Shown one piece after another: positions 31,558 to 39,950 of a DNA stretch of 64,000 nucleotides. The position numbers and the translations under genes were made by a program. The notes below the pieces were generated by a model. The model ran no database searches, had not been told where the DNA came from, and was given only the letters and a program-made list of their open reading frames with translations. Numbering within the stretch: position 1 is the first letter of the stretch; each line of letters begins with the position of its first letter. Origin of the DNA: Streptomyces aculeolatus (GTDB taxonomy: Bacteria > Actinomycetota > Actinomycetes > Streptomycetales > Streptomycetaceae); the NCBI RefSeq assembly GCF_020400605.1, contig NZ_JAINRD010000009.1:224629-288628 (forward strand), written 5' to 3'.

Positions 31558-33246
31558 TCACAGCGCCGACAGCTCGGCCTCCAGGTCGTCCAGCCCGAGG
31601 GAGCCCTGCGACAGCGCGGCCATGTGCCACGCCTTGGCGTCGAAGTCCGCGCCGCGCGCCTTGCGCGCTGCGTCCCGGCCGCGCAGCCAGGCCCGTTCGC
31701 CGATCTTGTAGCCGATCGCCTGCCCCGGCATCGACAGGTAGCGCGTCAGCTCGCTCTCCACGAAGTCCGCGGGCCGCCCGCTGTGCATCCCGAAGAACTC
31801 CTGCGCCAGTGCCGGCGTCCACCGCTCGCCCGGGTGGAAGGGGGAGTGGTCCGGGATCGTCAGCTCCAGGTGCATGCCGATGTCGACGATCACGCGGGCG
31901 GCCCGCATCATCTGCGCGTCCAGATAGCCGAGCCGCCGCTCCGCGTCGGTGAGGAAGCCCAGCTCGTCCATCAGCCGCTCCGCGTACAGCGCCCAGCCCT
32001 CGCAGTTGGCGCTGACCCAGCCGAGGGTCGACTGGTAGCGGGAGAGCTGGTCCTTGACGTACACCCACTGCGCGAGCTGCAGGTGGTGGCCGGGCACGCC
32101 CTCGTGGTACCAGGTGGAGACCAGGTCGTAGACCGGGAAGCGGGTCTCGCCCATCGTCGGCAGCCAGGTGCGCCCGGGGCGGGAGAAGTCCTCGGCGGGC
32201 GGCGTGTAGTACGGGGCGGCGGCGCCGCCGGGCGGGGCGATCCGGGACTCCACCCGGCGCACCGGCTCGGCCAGGTCGAAGTGCGTGCCGTCGAGCGCCG
32301 AGATGGCCTCGTCCATGATGCCCTGCAGCCAGTCGCGGACGGCGTCCTCGCCCTCGATGTGGGCGCCGTGCTCGTCCAGGTGCTTCAGCGCCTCCCAGGG
32401 GGTGGCGGCACCGGGCAGGATCTTCGCGGCCTCGGTCCTCATCTCGCCGATCAGCCGGTGGTACTCCGACCAGCCGTAGGCGTACGCCTCGTCCAGGTCG
32501 AGGTCCGCGCCGTTGAAGAAGCGCGACCAGCGGGCGTAGCGCTCGCGCCCGACGACGTCGGGGGTGCCGGACGCGGCGGGCACGTACACGTCGCGCATCC
32601 AGTCCCGCAGGGCGCCCAGCGCGGCGGTCGCCTCGCCCGCCGCCGAGTCCAGCTCCCCGCGCAGCGACTCGGGGCCGGTGGCGGCCAGCTCGCCGAACCA
32701 GCCGCCGTTTCCGTTGCCCGACCACTCGGTGAGCTGCCCGACGAACGTCCCGGCCGCCCGCGGCCCGCCGAACAACCCCTTGCCCACGCCCTCGGCGAGC
32801 GACTGCCGGTAGCCGTCGACCGCCGCGGGGACGGCGCGCAGCCGGGCCGCGATGTCCGACCAGTCGTCCTCGCTCCCGGTCGGCATCAGCGTGAAGCACT
32901 CGCGCAGCAGGTGCGCGGGGGAGTGGATGTTGCTGACGATCCGCAGGCCCTCCTCGGCGTCGTGGACGGCGAGTTCCGCGCTCAGCCGCTCCCGCAGGAG
33001 CCGTCCGCAGCGCCTCTCCGCGTCGCTGTCCGCGCCGGGCTGCCGCTCGGCCTCGTCGAGGGCCGCAAGGGTGGCGCGGCCCAGCTCGGCGACGGCCTGT
33101 TGGCCGTCGGGGGAGAAGTCGGGGAGGGTGCGGGAGCTCTCCGGCACGCCGAGCATGGTGCCGCTGATGGGGTCGAGGTCGATCAGGTCGTCGACGTAGG
33201 CGTCCGCCACCTGCCGGGGCAGTCGCTGGTTCGTGGAGTCGGGCAT
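31558..33246 (-). CDS. DUF885 family metallopeptidase-like protein
   Basis: 562 residues from ATG 33246, with GAGG nine bases upstream; ATG 33255 is in frame but lies on top of that GAGG. The zinc-site motif is YHEGVPGHH at about 380, an HExxxGHH variant typical of DUF885. A second conserved block is ANCEGWALYAERLMDELGF with the candidate metal-ligand Glu. N-terminal residues form a helical lid (ADAYVDDLIDLDPISGTMLG). No signal peptide is present, so it is cytoplasmic. Relatives are predicted carboxypeptidase-like enzymes; the substrate is unknown. Confidence 0.85.
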   Translation of the reverse strand: MPDSTNQRLPRQVADAYVDDLIDLDPISGTMLGVPESSRTLPDFSPDGQQAVAELGRATLAALDEAERQPGADSDAERRCGRLLRERLSAELAVHDAEEGLRIVSNIHSPAHLLRECFTLMPTGSEDDWSDIAARLRAVPAAVDGYRQSLAEGVGKGLFGGPRAAGTFVGQLTEWSGNGNGGWFGELAATGPESLRGELDSAAGEATAALGALRDWMRDVYVPAASGTPDVVGRERYARWSRFFNGADLDLDEAYAYGWSEYHRLIGEMRTEAAKILPGAATPWEALKHLDEHGAHIEGEDAVRDWLQGIMDEAISALDGTHFDLAEPVRRVESRIAPPGGAAAPYYTPPAEDFSRPGRTWLPTMGETRFPVYDLVSTWYHEGVPGHHLQLAQWVYVKDQLSRYQSTLGWVSANCEGWALYAERLMDELGFLTDAERRLGYLDAQMMRAARVIVDIGMHLELTIPDHSPFHPGERWTPALAQEFFGMHSGRPADFVESELTRYLSMPGQAIGYKIGERAWLRGRDAARKARGADFDAKAWHMAALSQGSLGLDDLEAELSAL

Positions 33247-33303
33247 GCGGGCCATCCTCGTACACCGGGACGGGCGGCGTCATCACCGAAACGGCCCCAC
33301 GCT

Positions 33304-33774
33304 CTACGGAGGCAGCAGCGGCCCGCACTCCCAGTGCTGGAAGACCAGCCGCGTCTCCACCCGGGCGACCTCCCGGTGCGAGGTGAACTCGTCCAGGACC
33401 AGGCGCTGGAGGTCGGCGGCGTCGCGTACGGCGACGTGCAGGAGGTAGTCGTCCGGGCCCGTGAGGTGGAACAGCGCGCGGGACTCGGGCAGCGAGCGGA
33501 TCCGCTCGACGAACGGGCCGATCAGGTCGCGGCGGTGCGGGCGCACCTGCACCGACAGCAGCGCCTCCAGGCCGCGGCCGAGCCGCGCCGGGTCGATCGC
33601 GAGCCGGTGGCCGGTGATCACGCCGGCGCGGCGCAGCCGGGCCACGCGGTCCAGGCAGGTGGAGGGGGCGACGCCCACGGCGGCGGCGAGATCGCGGTTG
33701 GTGGTCCGGGCGTCGTTCTGCAGCACCCGCAGAATCTCCAGGTCCACCGGATCGAGAGCAGGCGAATCGGGCAT
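33304..33774 (-). CDS. Lrp/AsnC-family regulator
   Basis: 156 residues from ATG 33774; in-frame sequence upstream runs into the divergent gene. TACGTT (33786-33781) lies six bases before the ATG, so the mRNA is leaderless. The winged helix is at the N-terminus (LDPVDLEILRVLQNDARTTN, DLAAAVGVAPSTCLDRVARL). A RAM ligand-binding domain follows (LFHLTGPDDYLLHVAVRDAA). It is divergent from a trans-sulfuration enzyme across 59 bases, and Lrp regulators usually control such a neighbour in response to an amino acid, here plausibly Met, Cys or a relative. Confidence 0.9.
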   Translation of the reverse strand: MPDSPALDPVDLEILRVLQNDARTTNRDLAAAVGVAPSTCLDRVARLRRAGVITGHRLAIDPARLGRGLEALLSVQVRPHRRDLIGPFVERIRSLPESRALFHLTGPDDYLLHVAVRDAADLQRLVLDEFTSHREVARVETRLVFQHWECGPLLPP

Positions 33775-33833
33775 CAACCGAACGTAGCACGGCCGACGAC
33801 CCCGACAGTCCGTACGACCTTCAGCATCGGGGC

Positions 33834-35039
33834 ATGGAGATCCCGACGCGTTCACTCGCCACCGAGGCCGTGCACGCCGGGCGCGAAGACCTCGCCGCCC
33901 TCGGCCTGCACGCCGCCCCCCTCGACCTGTCCACGACCTACCCGTCCGCCGACAGCAGGGGCGAGGCCGCCCGTATCGACGAGTTCGCCGCCACCGGCGC
34001 CGCGCTCGAAGGCCCGCAGGTCTACGGCCGGCTCGGCAATCCCACCGTCGCCCGCTTCGAAGATGCCCTCGCCCGGCTGGAAGGCACCGAGTCGGCCGTC
34101 GCGTTCGCCAGCGGGATGGCGGCCCTCAGCGCCTGCCTGCTGGTACGCGGCAGCCTCGGCCTGCGGCACGTCGTCGCCGTCCGGCCGCTCTACGGGTGCA
34201 GCGACCACCTCCTCGACAGCGGGCTGCTGGGTACCGAGGTGACCTGGACCGACCCGGCCGGCGTCGCCGACGCCCTCCGCCCGGACACCGGCCTGGTGCT
34301 CGTCGAGACCCCCGCGAACCCCACCCTCGCCGAGACGGACCTCAGGGCCGTCGCGTACTCCTGCGGCTCGGTCCCGCTGCTCGTCGACAACACCTTCGCC
34401 ACCCCCGTCCTGCAGCGTCCCGCAGAACACGGCGCCCGGCTCGTACTGCACAGTGCCACCAAGTACCTCGGCGGCCACGGCGACGTGATGGGCGGCGTCA
34501 TCGCCTGCGACGAGGAACTGGCCGGGGCGCTGCGCCGGATCCGCTTCGCCACCGGCGGCGTGCTGCACCCGCTCGCCGGCTACCTGCTGCTGCGCGGCCT
34601 CGCGACCCTGCCGGTACGGGTACGGGCCCAGTCCGCGGCCGCCGCGGAGCTGGCCCGCCGGCTCGCCGGCCACCCCGCGGTGGCCCGGGTGCGCTACCCG
34701 CGGCTCGGCGGCGCGATGGTCGCCTTCGAGGTGCGCGGCGACCCGCACGCGGTCATCGGCGCCGTGCGGCTGATCACCCCGGCGGTGAGCCTCGGCAGCG
34801 TCGACACCCTCATCCAGCACCCGGGTTCGATCAGCCACCGCATCGTCGACCCGGCCGACCGCCGCTCGGGCGGCATCGGCGAGCGGCTGCTGCGGATGTC
34901 GGTGGGGCTGGAGGACGTGGACGACCTGTGGACGGACCTGAGCGCGGCGCTCGACGCCGCGGGCGATGGGACCGACGGGCCCGGGGGGACGGAGGGCGCC
35001 GCCGTCAGCGGAGCCCGGCAGGGCCCGACGCGGGGATGA
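33834..35039 (+). CDS. PLP-dependent trans-sulfuration enzyme (cystathionine/methionine gamma-lyase type)
   Basis: 401 residues from ATG 33834. It is a Cys/Met-metabolism PLP enzyme: YGRLGNPTVARFEDALARLE, ESAVAFASGMAAL (phosphate binding), VRPLYGCSDH, VETPANPT, LLVDNTFATP and the Schiff-base lysine in SATKYLGGHGD. It could act as cystathionine gamma-lyase, gamma-synthase or methionine gamma-lyase; the sequence does not decide. The usual late motif appears as TLIQHPGSISHR. The divergent Lrp gene is the likely regulator. A disordered tail overlaps the convergent GNAT gene by 35 bases. Confidence 0.88.
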   Translation: MEIPTRSLATEAVHAGREDLAALGLHAAPLDLSTTYPSADSRGEAARIDEFAATGAALEGPQVYGRLGNPTVARFEDALARLEGTESAVAFASGMAALSACLLVRGSLGLRHVVAVRPLYGCSDHLLDSGLLGTEVTWTDPAGVADALRPDTGLVLVETPANPTLAETDLRAVAYSCGSVPLLVDNTFATPVLQRPAEHGARLVLHSATKYLGGHGDVMGGVIACDEELAGALRRIRFATGGVLHPLAGYLLLRGLATLPVRVRAQSAAAAELARRLAGHPAVARVRYPRLGGAMVAFEVRGDPHAVIGAVRLITPAVSLGSVDTLIQHPGSISHRIVDPADRRSGGIGERLLRMSVGLEDVDDLWTDLSAALDAAGDGTDGPGGTEGAAVSGARQGPTRG

Positions 35040-35670
35040 GCCGCTCGTCCAGGTGGGCGGTGACGACCAGCGTCGCGCCGTCCACCTGGTATTCCAGCGG
35101 CACGCCTGCCTTGCGCACCGTGGCCGCCATCGCGGCGTCCAGCGCCCGCGTCACCACGTACACGCTGGCGTAGCCCAGGCCCGCGGCCATCGCCAGCAGC
35201 CGGCGCAGCAGGTCCGTGCCGAGCCCGCGGCGCTGCCAGGCGTCCTCCACCAGCAGCGCGACCTCCGCCTCGTCGCCGTCCCACAGCAGGTGCCCGAGGG
35301 CCACGAGCCGGCCGCCGGCCGTCTGCACGGCCAGCGTCCGGCCGAAGTGCGGGCTCAGCAGGTGCCGCAGATAGCCGTCGGCCTCGTCCGGCGGGCCCAG
35401 GTAGCGCATGCCCAGCGTCCGCCGGGAGCAGCGCCGGTGCATCGCCAGCGCGGCGTCGTGGTCCCCTGGCCCGGCCTCGCGGACCGTGAGGAGGCCGGCG
35501 GCGCGCGGCCGTGTGGCGTCCCGGCGGCGCGGCGGGCGGGCCCCCGGACGGCAGTCCGGCGCGGGGTGGGCCCTGCCGCCCGCCCGGGCCACGGCGGCGA
35601 TCGTGTACGGACCCGGCGTTGCGGGCGCGCGCCGCGGGCCCTCCTCCGTCGGTTCGGTGTGATCGGCCAT
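35005..35670 (-). CDS. GNAT-family acetyltransferase
   Basis: 221 residues from ATG 35670 with GGAG five bases upstream. A disordered Arg/Pro-rich N-terminal 60 residues precede the GNAT fold: VREAGPGDHDAALAMHRRCS, then VALGHLLWDGDEAEVALLVE and the acetyl-CoA loop QRRGLGTDLLRRLL. The shape resembles the regulatory or PAT-like GNATs, but no cyclic-nucleotide domain is present. The acceptor is unknown. The 3' end overlaps the convergent trans-sulfuration gene. Confidence 0.8.
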   Translation of the reverse strand: MADHTEPTEEGPRRAPATPGPYTIAAVARAGGRAHPAPDCRPGARPPRRRDATRPRAAGLLTVREAGPGDHDAALAMHRRCSRRTLGMRYLGPPDEADGYLRHLLSPHFGRTLAVQTAGGRLVALGHLLWDGDEAEVALLVEDAWQRRGLGTDLLRRLLAMAAGLGYASVYVVTRALDAAMAATVRKAGVPLEYQVDGATLVVTAHLDERLIPASGPAGLR

Positions 35671-35759
35671 GAACTCCAGCTTTCCGGACGGGTATTGCGT
35701 GATCAAGAACGAGCTGTGACCGGATGGTAAAGGGTGAATCGGACCTAAGGGGTCAGTTT

Positions 35760-36269
35760 TCAGCCGACGTTCGCGAGCCGCCGCAGCACCCGGCCGCAGC
35801 GCCGTGCGTACGCGCGCTGGAAGACGCCGAGGAGCGGTCCCATGGTTGCCACCCACCGCGCGGCCGGGCGGCTGTACGCCGCGACGGTCAGCCAGACGGC
35901 GCCGTCGTCCGCCCACTCCACGACGAACGCCTCCTCACCCGTCTCCGGGTGCCCCGCCAGCGTCCCGTACCCGAACCCGCCGCGCCGCTCGCCCCGTTCC
36001 GCCCACACCACACGGCAGGGCGCGGTGATGCGCAGCGGCCGCAGTCCGATGCCGACGACGAGCCGCACGCCGGGCACCGCCCGCGGCCCCTCCGCGTCTA
36101 TGGTGACCCCGACCGCCCGGTGCATCCGGAACGTCAGCACCGCCTCGGTCGCCGCCCGGTACGCCCGCGGGCCCGAGCCGACGCGGGTGCGTACCGCGAA
36201 GGCGTCGAACCCCGCCGGCCTGCGGCCCTCCCGGGTGGCGCCGACCGGGGCGTACGTGAAGTCGTCCAC
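35760..36269 (-). CDS. DUF1990 family protein
   Basis: 169 residues from GTG 36269. TACGCT (36282-36277) seven bases upstream and no ribosome site suggest leaderless translation. The DUF1990 signature is present: DFTYAPVGATREG at the start, VGSGPRAYRAATEAVLTFRM, GYGTLAGHPETGEEAFVVEW and later GPLLGVFQRAYARRCGRVLR. The family (Bet v1-like fold) has no assigned function. It is followed 90 bases upstream by no partner gene; the phoD gene on the same strand is 62 bases away and has its own promoter. Confidence 0.82.
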   Translation of the reverse strand: MDDFTYAPVGATREGRRPAGFDAFAVRTRVGSGPRAYRAATEAVLTFRMHRAVGVTIDAEGPRAVPGVRLVVGIGLRPLRITAPCRVVWAERGERRGGFGYGTLAGHPETGEEAFVVEWADDGAVWLTVAAYSRPAARWVATMGPLLGVFQRAYARRCGRVLRRLANVG

Positions 36270-36331
36270 GCCCCGCAGCGTACGCGTCGCGGAGTGACGC
36301 GCCGCCGCGGGACGCCCGGTGGACGCCTCGG

Positions 36332-37906
36332 CTACTGCCCGACGAGCCCCGGCCGCAGCACCTTCGTGAACAGCACCGCCCCGCCCTCCTCGCGCAGCCG
36401 CACCGTCAGCTCGCGGCTGCCGCCGTCGATCTCCACCTCGCCGTAGAACTGGAAGCCCTGGCTCGGCGCCACGTTGGCAGCCTCCGGCGCCTTCAGGAAC
36501 ACCCGCTCCGGCCCGAACGTGCCGTCCAGGGCGCTGCCCGGGAACGCGCCCGCGTGCAGCGGACCGGTGACGAACTCCCAGAACGGCGCGAAGTCCTTGA
36601 ACCCCGCCCGCGCCGGGTCGTAGTGCTGCGCGGAGGTGTGGTGCACGTCCGCGGTCAGCCACACGGTGCCCGTGATCCCGCGCTGCTTGATGTGCCGCAG
36701 CAGCTCGGCGATCTGCAGCTCCCGGCCCAGCGGCGCGCCCGGATCGCCCTGCGCGACCGCCTCGACGTCCGTCCCGTCCGGCACGACCAGGCCGAGCGGC
36801 ATGTCGGAGGCGATGACCTTCCACTCCGCGCGGGAGCGCTGAAGCTCCCGCTTGAGCCAGGCCAGCTGCTCGCGCCCGAGGACGCCGTGCACGTCGTCGG
36901 GGGCGAGCCCGTCGGAGTTGGCGTTGCGGTACGTGCGCATGTCCAGCACGAAGACGTCGAGCAGCGGTCCGTACGAGACCCTGCGGTAGATCCGGCCGGC
37001 GCCGTCGGAGCGCAGCGTCGGGACCGGGAAGTACTCGGCGAACGCGCGCCGGGCGCGGGCGGCGAGCACGTCGGCGCGGCGCTCCGTGTAGCGCTCGTCG
37101 GTGAGGATCTCGCCCGGGTACCAGTTGTTGACGACCTCGTGGTCGTCCCACTGCACCACGATCGGGACCTGCGCGTTGAAGCGGCGCACGTTCTCGTCGA
37201 GGAGGTTGTAGCGGAAGTTGCCGCGGTACTCGGCGAGCGTCTCGGCGACCTTCGCCTTCTCCTCCGTGACCAGATTGCGCCACACGCTGCCGTCCGGCAG
37301 CGTGACCTGGGTGCTCAACGGGCCGTCGGCGTATACGGTGTCGCCGCTGTGCAGGAAGAAGTCCGGGTCGAGGCGCTGCATCTCGTCGTACACGCGGTAG
37401 CCGCCGCGGTCGGGGTTGATGCCCCAGCCCTGGCCCGCGACGTCGCCCGACCAGACGAAGCGCACGTCGCCGCGGCGCCCCGGGGCCGTACGGAACGTGC
37501 CCTCGACCGGCTCGCCGGAGCGGCGCGGATCGTCCGCGTCCTCCAGTACCACCCGGTAGTGCACCTGTTCTCCGGGCGGCAGCCCGTGCAGCCGGACGGT
37601 GCCGGTGTAGTCGGTGCCCGGGCCGAGCAGCGGGCCGCGGCGGCGCTGCACCTTGCGGAACGAGTCGGTCGCGGAGGTCTCCACGACCATCCGCGCCGGG
37701 CGGTCGGCCCGTACCCACACCGTGCCGCCCCGGTCCGTGACATCGCCCACCTGGACGCCCCACGCGGCCCCCGGCCGGCCGCCGAGCGCCTGCGCGGGCG
37801 CGGCGCCGGACAGCGCGGGCACCGCAAGCGCTGCGGAGGCGGCGAGGCCGCCGCGCAGCACCGAACGGCGCGCGGGGCCGCCGCTCCCTCTGTCTCCCGT
37901 GTTCAC
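36332..37906 (-). CDS. phoD: Alkaline phosphatase D (secreted, Tat-dependent)
   Basis: 524 residues from GTG 37906 with GGGAG upstream. A Tat signal peptide is clear (RRSVLRGG at 13-20, hydrophobic core, cleavage after AQA near 39), so the enzyme is exported folded. The PhoD N-terminal domain (WGVQVGDVTDRGGTVWVRAD) and the metallophosphatase core follow: FVWSGDVAGQGWGINPDRGG, DFFLHSGDTVYADG, VVQWDDHEVVNNW and WLTADVHHTSAQH, which carry the metal ligands. It is a phosphodiesterase/monoesterase for phosphate scavenging. A PHO-box-like repeat lies about 62 bases upstream, so PhoRP control is expected. Confidence 0.92.
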   Translation of the reverse strand: MNTGDRGSGGPARRSVLRGGLAASAALAVPALSGAAPAQALGGRPGAAWGVQVGDVTDRGGTVWVRADRPARMVVETSATDSFRKVQRRRGPLLGPGTDYTGTVRLHGLPPGEQVHYRVVLEDADDPRRSGEPVEGTFRTAPGRRGDVRFVWSGDVAGQGWGINPDRGGYRVYDEMQRLDPDFFLHSGDTVYADGPLSTQVTLPDGSVWRNLVTEEKAKVAETLAEYRGNFRYNLLDENVRRFNAQVPIVVQWDDHEVVNNWYPGEILTDERYTERRADVLAARARRAFAEYFPVPTLRSDGAGRIYRRVSYGPLLDVFVLDMRTYRNANSDGLAPDDVHGVLGREQLAWLKRELQRSRAEWKVIASDMPLGLVVPDGTDVEAVAQGDPGAPLGRELQIAELLRHIKQRGITGTVWLTADVHHTSAQHYDPARAGFKDFAPFWEFVTGPLHAGAFPGSALDGTFGPERVFLKAPEAANVAPSQGFQFYGEVEIDGGSRELTVRLREEGGAVLFTKVLRPGLVGQ

Positions 37907-37967
37907 CTGGTCTCCCGTCGACGTGCGGATCGTCGTGCGCCGTCAGACCTACCGGCGTGTGTTGCCC

Positions 37968-37989
37968 GTGGCACGAACGACAAGTGAAC
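37968..37989 (-). promoter_or_regulatory. PHO box (PhoP-type direct repeat) upstream of phoD
   Basis: Read on the minus strand, two consecutive 11-base units GTTCACTTGTC (37989-37979) and GTTCGTGCCAC (37978-37968) follow the Streptomyces PhoP direct-repeat pattern GTTCACC-N4. The first is close to consensus, the second weaker. TAGGTC (37951-37946) 16 bases downstream is a good -10, so the box overlaps the -35, as expected for PhoP activation. Confidence 0.65.
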
Positions 37990-38082
37990 AACTGCCCCCG
38001 CGGCGGGGGGAAGTGCGCCGCGCGGAGAGTAATCACGTGTGCGCGGGATTGGACAGGTGGGGGTCTCATCAGGTGATATGGA

Positions 38083-38976
38083 GTGGTGGCACACGGCATC
38101 GATCTCGACGTCTTCGAGGAGCACCGTTCCGTCCTGATGGGCGTGGCGTACCGCATGCTGGGTGCGTTCGCCGACGCCGAGGACGTGGTACAGGACACCT
38201 GGCTGCGCTGGTCGGCCGCGGACCGCGAGCGGGTCCGCGACCCGCGCGGCTACCTGGTGCGCATCGCCACCCGCCTCTCCCTCGACCGGCTGCGCCAGAC
38301 GCAGGCGCGGCGCGAGGCGTACGTAGGCTCCTGGCTCCCGGAGCCGCTCGCCACCGACGTGCTCGGCGAATCGCTGCCGGACAGCTCGGAGCGGGCGCTG
38401 CTGGACGAGTCGGTGACGCTGGCGATGCTCGTGGTGATGGAGTCGCTGTCGCCGCTGGAGCGGGCCGTCTTCGTGCTCCGGGAGGCCTTCGGCTTCCCGT
38501 ACGCGGAGATCGGCGCGATGCTCGACCGCTCCGACGAGGCCGTGCGCCAGCTCGCCGGCCGCGCCCGGCGGCACGTCACGCAGCGCAAGCCGCGCTACGA
38601 CGTCGACTCCGTCGAGCAGCGCGACATCACCGAGCGGTTCCTCGAAGCCGCCTCCGGCGGTGACATGGACGGTCTGATGGCGCTGCTGGCCTCGGACGTG
38701 GACGTGATCTCGGACACCGGGGGCAAGGCGAGGGGGCCGAGGCGCGTCATCAACGGCGCCGACAACGCGGCCCGGACGTTCATCGGCGGCGCCCGCGGCG
38801 TCTACGACGTGGTGGAACCGGAGACGGTCTTCCGCGAGATCAACGGCGAGCTCGGGGTGGTGGTCCTGTCGAAGGGCGAGCCGGACACGGTCATGGTCCC
38901 GCAGTTCCGGGACGGCCGGATCGCCCGCATCTACATCATGCGCAACCGCGACAAGCTCCGCGGCATCGGCAAGTAG
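38083..38976 (+). CDS. sigJ: ECF41-type RNA polymerase sigma factor (SigJ-like)
   Basis: About 297 residues; GTG 38083 and GTG 38086 are both possible starts. Sigma-2 (FEEHRSVLMGVAYRMLGAFA, DAEDVVQDTWLRW) and sigma-4 (LSPLERAVFVLREAFGFPYA) are joined by the linker WLPEPL. A C-terminal SnoaL-like domain follows, with SDTGGKARGPRR corresponding to the ECF41 DGGGK motif and NRDKLRG corresponding to NPDKL. In ECF41 factors this extension regulates sigma activity in place of an anti-sigma factor. The convergent SDR gene may be part of its regulon. It is divergent from phoD. Confidence 0.88.
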   Translation: MVAHGIDLDVFEEHRSVLMGVAYRMLGAFADAEDVVQDTWLRWSAADRERVRDPRGYLVRIATRLSLDRLRQTQARREAYVGSWLPEPLATDVLGESLPDSSERALLDESVTLAMLVVMESLSPLERAVFVLREAFGFPYAEIGAMLDRSDEAVRQLAGRARRHVTQRKPRYDVDSVEQRDITERFLEAASGGDMDGLMALLASDVDVISDTGGKARGPRRVINGADNAARTFIGGARGVYDVVEPETVFREINGELGVVVLSKGEPDTVMVPQFRDGRIARIYIMRNRDKLRGIGK

Positions 38977-39006
38977 CGGATCCGGCCGCGTACGGTACGG
39001 ACCCCA

Positions 39007-39033
39007 CCGGGGGCCGGCCGGTCCCGGCCCCGG
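39007..39033. terminator. Bidirectional hairpin between the sigma factor and SDR genes
   Basis: CCGGGGGCCGG and CCGGCCCCGG form a GC-only stem with one bulged base and a six-base loop, ending three bases before the stop of the convergent SDR gene. Confidence 0.55.
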
Positions 39034-39036
39034 CCG

Positions 39037-39783
39037 CTACAGCCCGCCGGAGACCCGCAGCACCGCGCCCGTGGTGTACGACGCCTCCTCGGACAGCAGC
39101 CACGCCACCGCCCCGGCGATCTCCTCCGGCTCCCCGGGCCGGCGCATCGGCACCCGCTCCGGGTTGCGCCACGGCCGCTCGGGGTCGCCCATCGCCGCGT
39201 GCATGTCGGTGACGGTCATCCCGGGCTGCACGGAGTTCACCCGTACGCCCTCGGGCCCCAACTCCTTGGCCAGGCCGAGCGTCATGGTGTCCACGGCGGC
39301 CTTGCTCGCCGCGTAGTGCACGTACTCGCCGGGGCTGCCGAGGGTGGCGGCGCCGGAGGAGATGGTGACGATCGCGCCGCCGCGGCCCCCGTGCCGGGTG
39401 GACATCTCGTGCACCGCCCGCCGGGTGCACACGAACGTGCCCATCACGTTGACGTCCAGCACGCGGCGCATCACGTCGAGGGACGTCTCGTCGAACCGGC
39501 CGAGCGGCCCGGTGATCCCGGCGTTGTTCACCAGCCCGGTGACCGGCCCCAGACGCTCGCGGGCGGTGTCGAACAGCGCGTCGACCTGCCCGGCGTCGCT
39601 GACATCGGCCCGTACGGCCACGCACGCGACCCCCTCGGCCCGCGCCTCCGCCGCCACCCCCTCCGCGGCGGCCTCCGCCCGCTCGTACGCCAGCGCGACG
39701 GCGTGACCCGCACGGGCCAGTCTGCGCACGATCGCCGCGCCGATGCCGCGGCTGCCCCCGGTGACCACCGTGACCTGGTCCAT
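39037..39783 (-). CDS. SDR-family oxidoreductase
   Basis: 248 residues from ATG 39783, with GGAAGGAC five bases upstream. Classical SDR motifs: TGGSRGIG near the N-terminus, VNNAG, the active-site ISSG, and the catalytic YAASK. PGMTVTDMH follows the cofactor region. The spacing is that of FabG-like enzymes, with NADPH preference likely from the Arg-containing loop (LAYERAEA). It is convergent with the ECF41 factor; such factors often control a nearby oxidoreductase, but no ECF41-type promoter was found here. Substrate unknown. Confidence 0.85.
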   Translation of the reverse strand: MDQVTVVTGGSRGIGAAIVRRLARAGHAVALAYERAEAAAEGVAAEARAEGVACVAVRADVSDAGQVDALFDTARERLGPVTGLVNNAGITGPLGRFDETSLDVMRRVLDVNVMGTFVCTRRAVHEMSTRHGGRGGAIVTISSGAATLGSPGEYVHYAASKAAVDTMTLGLAKELGPEGVRVNSVQPGMTVTDMHAAMGDPERPWRNPERVPMRRPGEPEEIAGAVAWLLSEEASYTTGAVLRVSGGL

Positions 39784-39835
39784 CACTGTCCTTCCCCCGT
39801 CCTTCCGATCGCCGGACGGACGGTACCCCAGGGGC

Positions 39836-39871
39836 ATTGGTCTTGACCAAGTCCGGGTGGGGTCCTACTGT
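39836..39871 (+). promoter_or_regulatory. Promoter of the GntR gene with a DasR-like operator over its -35
   Basis: TTGACC (39843-39848), 17 bases and TACTGT (39866-39871) form a good vegetative promoter. The -35 lies inside the palindrome TTGGTCTTGACCAA (39837-39850), which closely resembles the DasR site core TGGTCTAGACCA. The following gene encodes a HutC-type GntR regulator of the same subfamily, so autorepression is the simplest reading. The transcript start would be near 39878, about 73 bases before the GTG. Confidence 0.65.
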
Positions 39872-39950
39872 CGGCGAGAGATACTGCAACAACCTTTCAT
39901 AAACAACCGCGCATAAAGGCGGCCAGGCCGACGGGGATTGCGAGGATCAG

